From contig NZ_CP045032.1 in NCBI RefSeq assembly GCF_009026825.1, forward strand, positions 1,798,001-1,862,000: a DNA stretch of 64,000 bases. The letters run 5' to 3'. This DNA is from Corynebacterium urogenitale (lineage in GTDB: Bacteria; Actinomycetota; Actinomycetes; Mycobacteriales; Mycobacteriaceae). Under the pieces are notes generated by a model, which was given only the letters and a program-made list of their open reading frames with translations, had not been told where the DNA came from and searched no databases. The position numbers and the translations under genes were made by a program. Shown in pieces: positions 63,772 through 64,000 of the stretch. Position 1 is the stretch's first letter. Each line of letters begins with the position of its first letter.

Positions 63772-64000
63772 ATGACTTCGAACAATTCCTCCCCAGCACA
63801 CACCGGCACCCAGCTGGTTCAAGTGGTAAAAGGCTCCCTGAGCAATGCTCAGCGCACCGCGCTGGAAAACATTGTTGGGGACATCGCCGATGCCGTGGAC
63901 CGTGAAAACTCGCTGAAGCCGGACACCCGAGGGCACTACGGATCACCGACCCCGCAGCGCGCGACCAACACCGCTAACCCCACCGGATTCCGCACCGCAC
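63772..64000 (+). CDS. accE: Probable acyl-CoA carboxylase epsilon subunit (3' end beyond window)
   Basis: The frame opens at ATG 63772, 16 nt after the carboxylase stop, and continues past base 64000 (76 codons seen). The peptide starts MTSNNSSPAHTGTQLVQVVKGSLSNAQRTALENIV, given here in outline only as TQLVQVVKG and AQRTALENIV. A short beta strand ending V-K-G followed by a helix is the plan of AccE, and accE holds this place in C. glutamicum and M. tuberculosis (Rv3281). AccE holds the alpha and beta subunits together. The Asn/Pro/Thr-rich remainder looks disordered. Confidence 0.6.
   Translation, partial: MTSNNSSPAHTGTQLVQVVKGSLSNAQRTALENIVGDIADAVDRENSLKPDTRGHYGSPTPQRATNTANPTGFRTA

Overview
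The window is GC-rich chromosomal DNA of an actinobacterium of the order Mycobacteriales, most likely a Corynebacterium. Gene content and order follow the block known in Mycobacterium tuberculosis as roughly Rv3198c to Rv3281 and the matching C. glutamicum block: uvrD2, adnAB, whiB1/whcE, sigH-rshA, aroA, secA1, hpf, lpqB-mtrB-mtrA, tmk, ahcY, manA, pmmA, whiB2/whcD, manC, wbbL, rmlD, lcpA, purE-purK, birA, accD, accE. The F420 genes fbiA/fbiB that flank whiB2 in mycobacteria are missing, which fits Corynebacterium. No rRNA, tRNA, CRISPR array, phage gene or insertion sequence was found. This is core genome, not a genomic island.

Region by region. 1-11 kb (- strand): a very compact operon, DUF3107, a membrane-anchored DUF3152 metalloprotease-like protein, a TIGR02569 protein, the AdnA-AdnB helicase-nuclease, a TrkA-type potassium channel and UvrD2 (cut by the window edge). 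11-21 kb: DEAD-box helicase, a beta-propeller protein, a lipid kinase, the WhiB regulator WhcE with a cAMP-receptor-type operator far upstream, the 24-residue ribosomal protein bL37, the redox-stress pair SigH/RshA behind an HMCES/YedK-type DNA-damage protein, aroA and rsgA. 21-33 kb: an Rv3235-like protein, SecA1, the ribosome hibernation factor, ComF, the LpqB-MtrB-MtrA envelope-control system, thymidylate kinase and adenosylhomocysteinase. 33-45 kb: mannose activation (ManA, PmmA, ManC), the linker rhamnose branch (RmlD, WbbL), the LCP ligase that joins arabinogalactan to peptidoglycan, and the second WhiB regulator. 45-49 kb: a histidine kinase/response regulator transcribed together with an ABC-2 exporter. 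49-54 kb: a trehalose-type ABC importer (TusK-E-F-G). 54-64 kb: a short-chain dehydrogenase, a cation:amino-acid/dicarboxylate symporter, a YdcF-family membrane protein, purE/purK, a PH-domain protein, biotin ligase, a strongly divergent acyl-CoA carboxylase beta subunit and the start of its probable epsilon subunit.

The common theme is building and monitoring the mycolic-acid cell envelope: sugar nucleotides, linker sugar, LCP transfer, acyl-CoA carboxylation with biotin loading, trehalose recovery, Sec export and MtrAB sensing. DNA repair (AdnAB, UvrD2, SRAP) and stress control (SigH, WhiB proteins, Hpf) lie alongside.

Most of the window is ordinary. The points I rate highest are the acyl-CoA carboxylase subunit that has lost both catalytic-loop segments, an internal Shine-Dalgarno and ATG that would yield a free RCK domain from the potassium channel gene, the perfect cAMP-receptor palindrome upstream of whcE, and an 85-bp imperfect palindrome beside 31-32-bp repeats downstream of the symporter gene. 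I found no clear undescribed multi-gene system.
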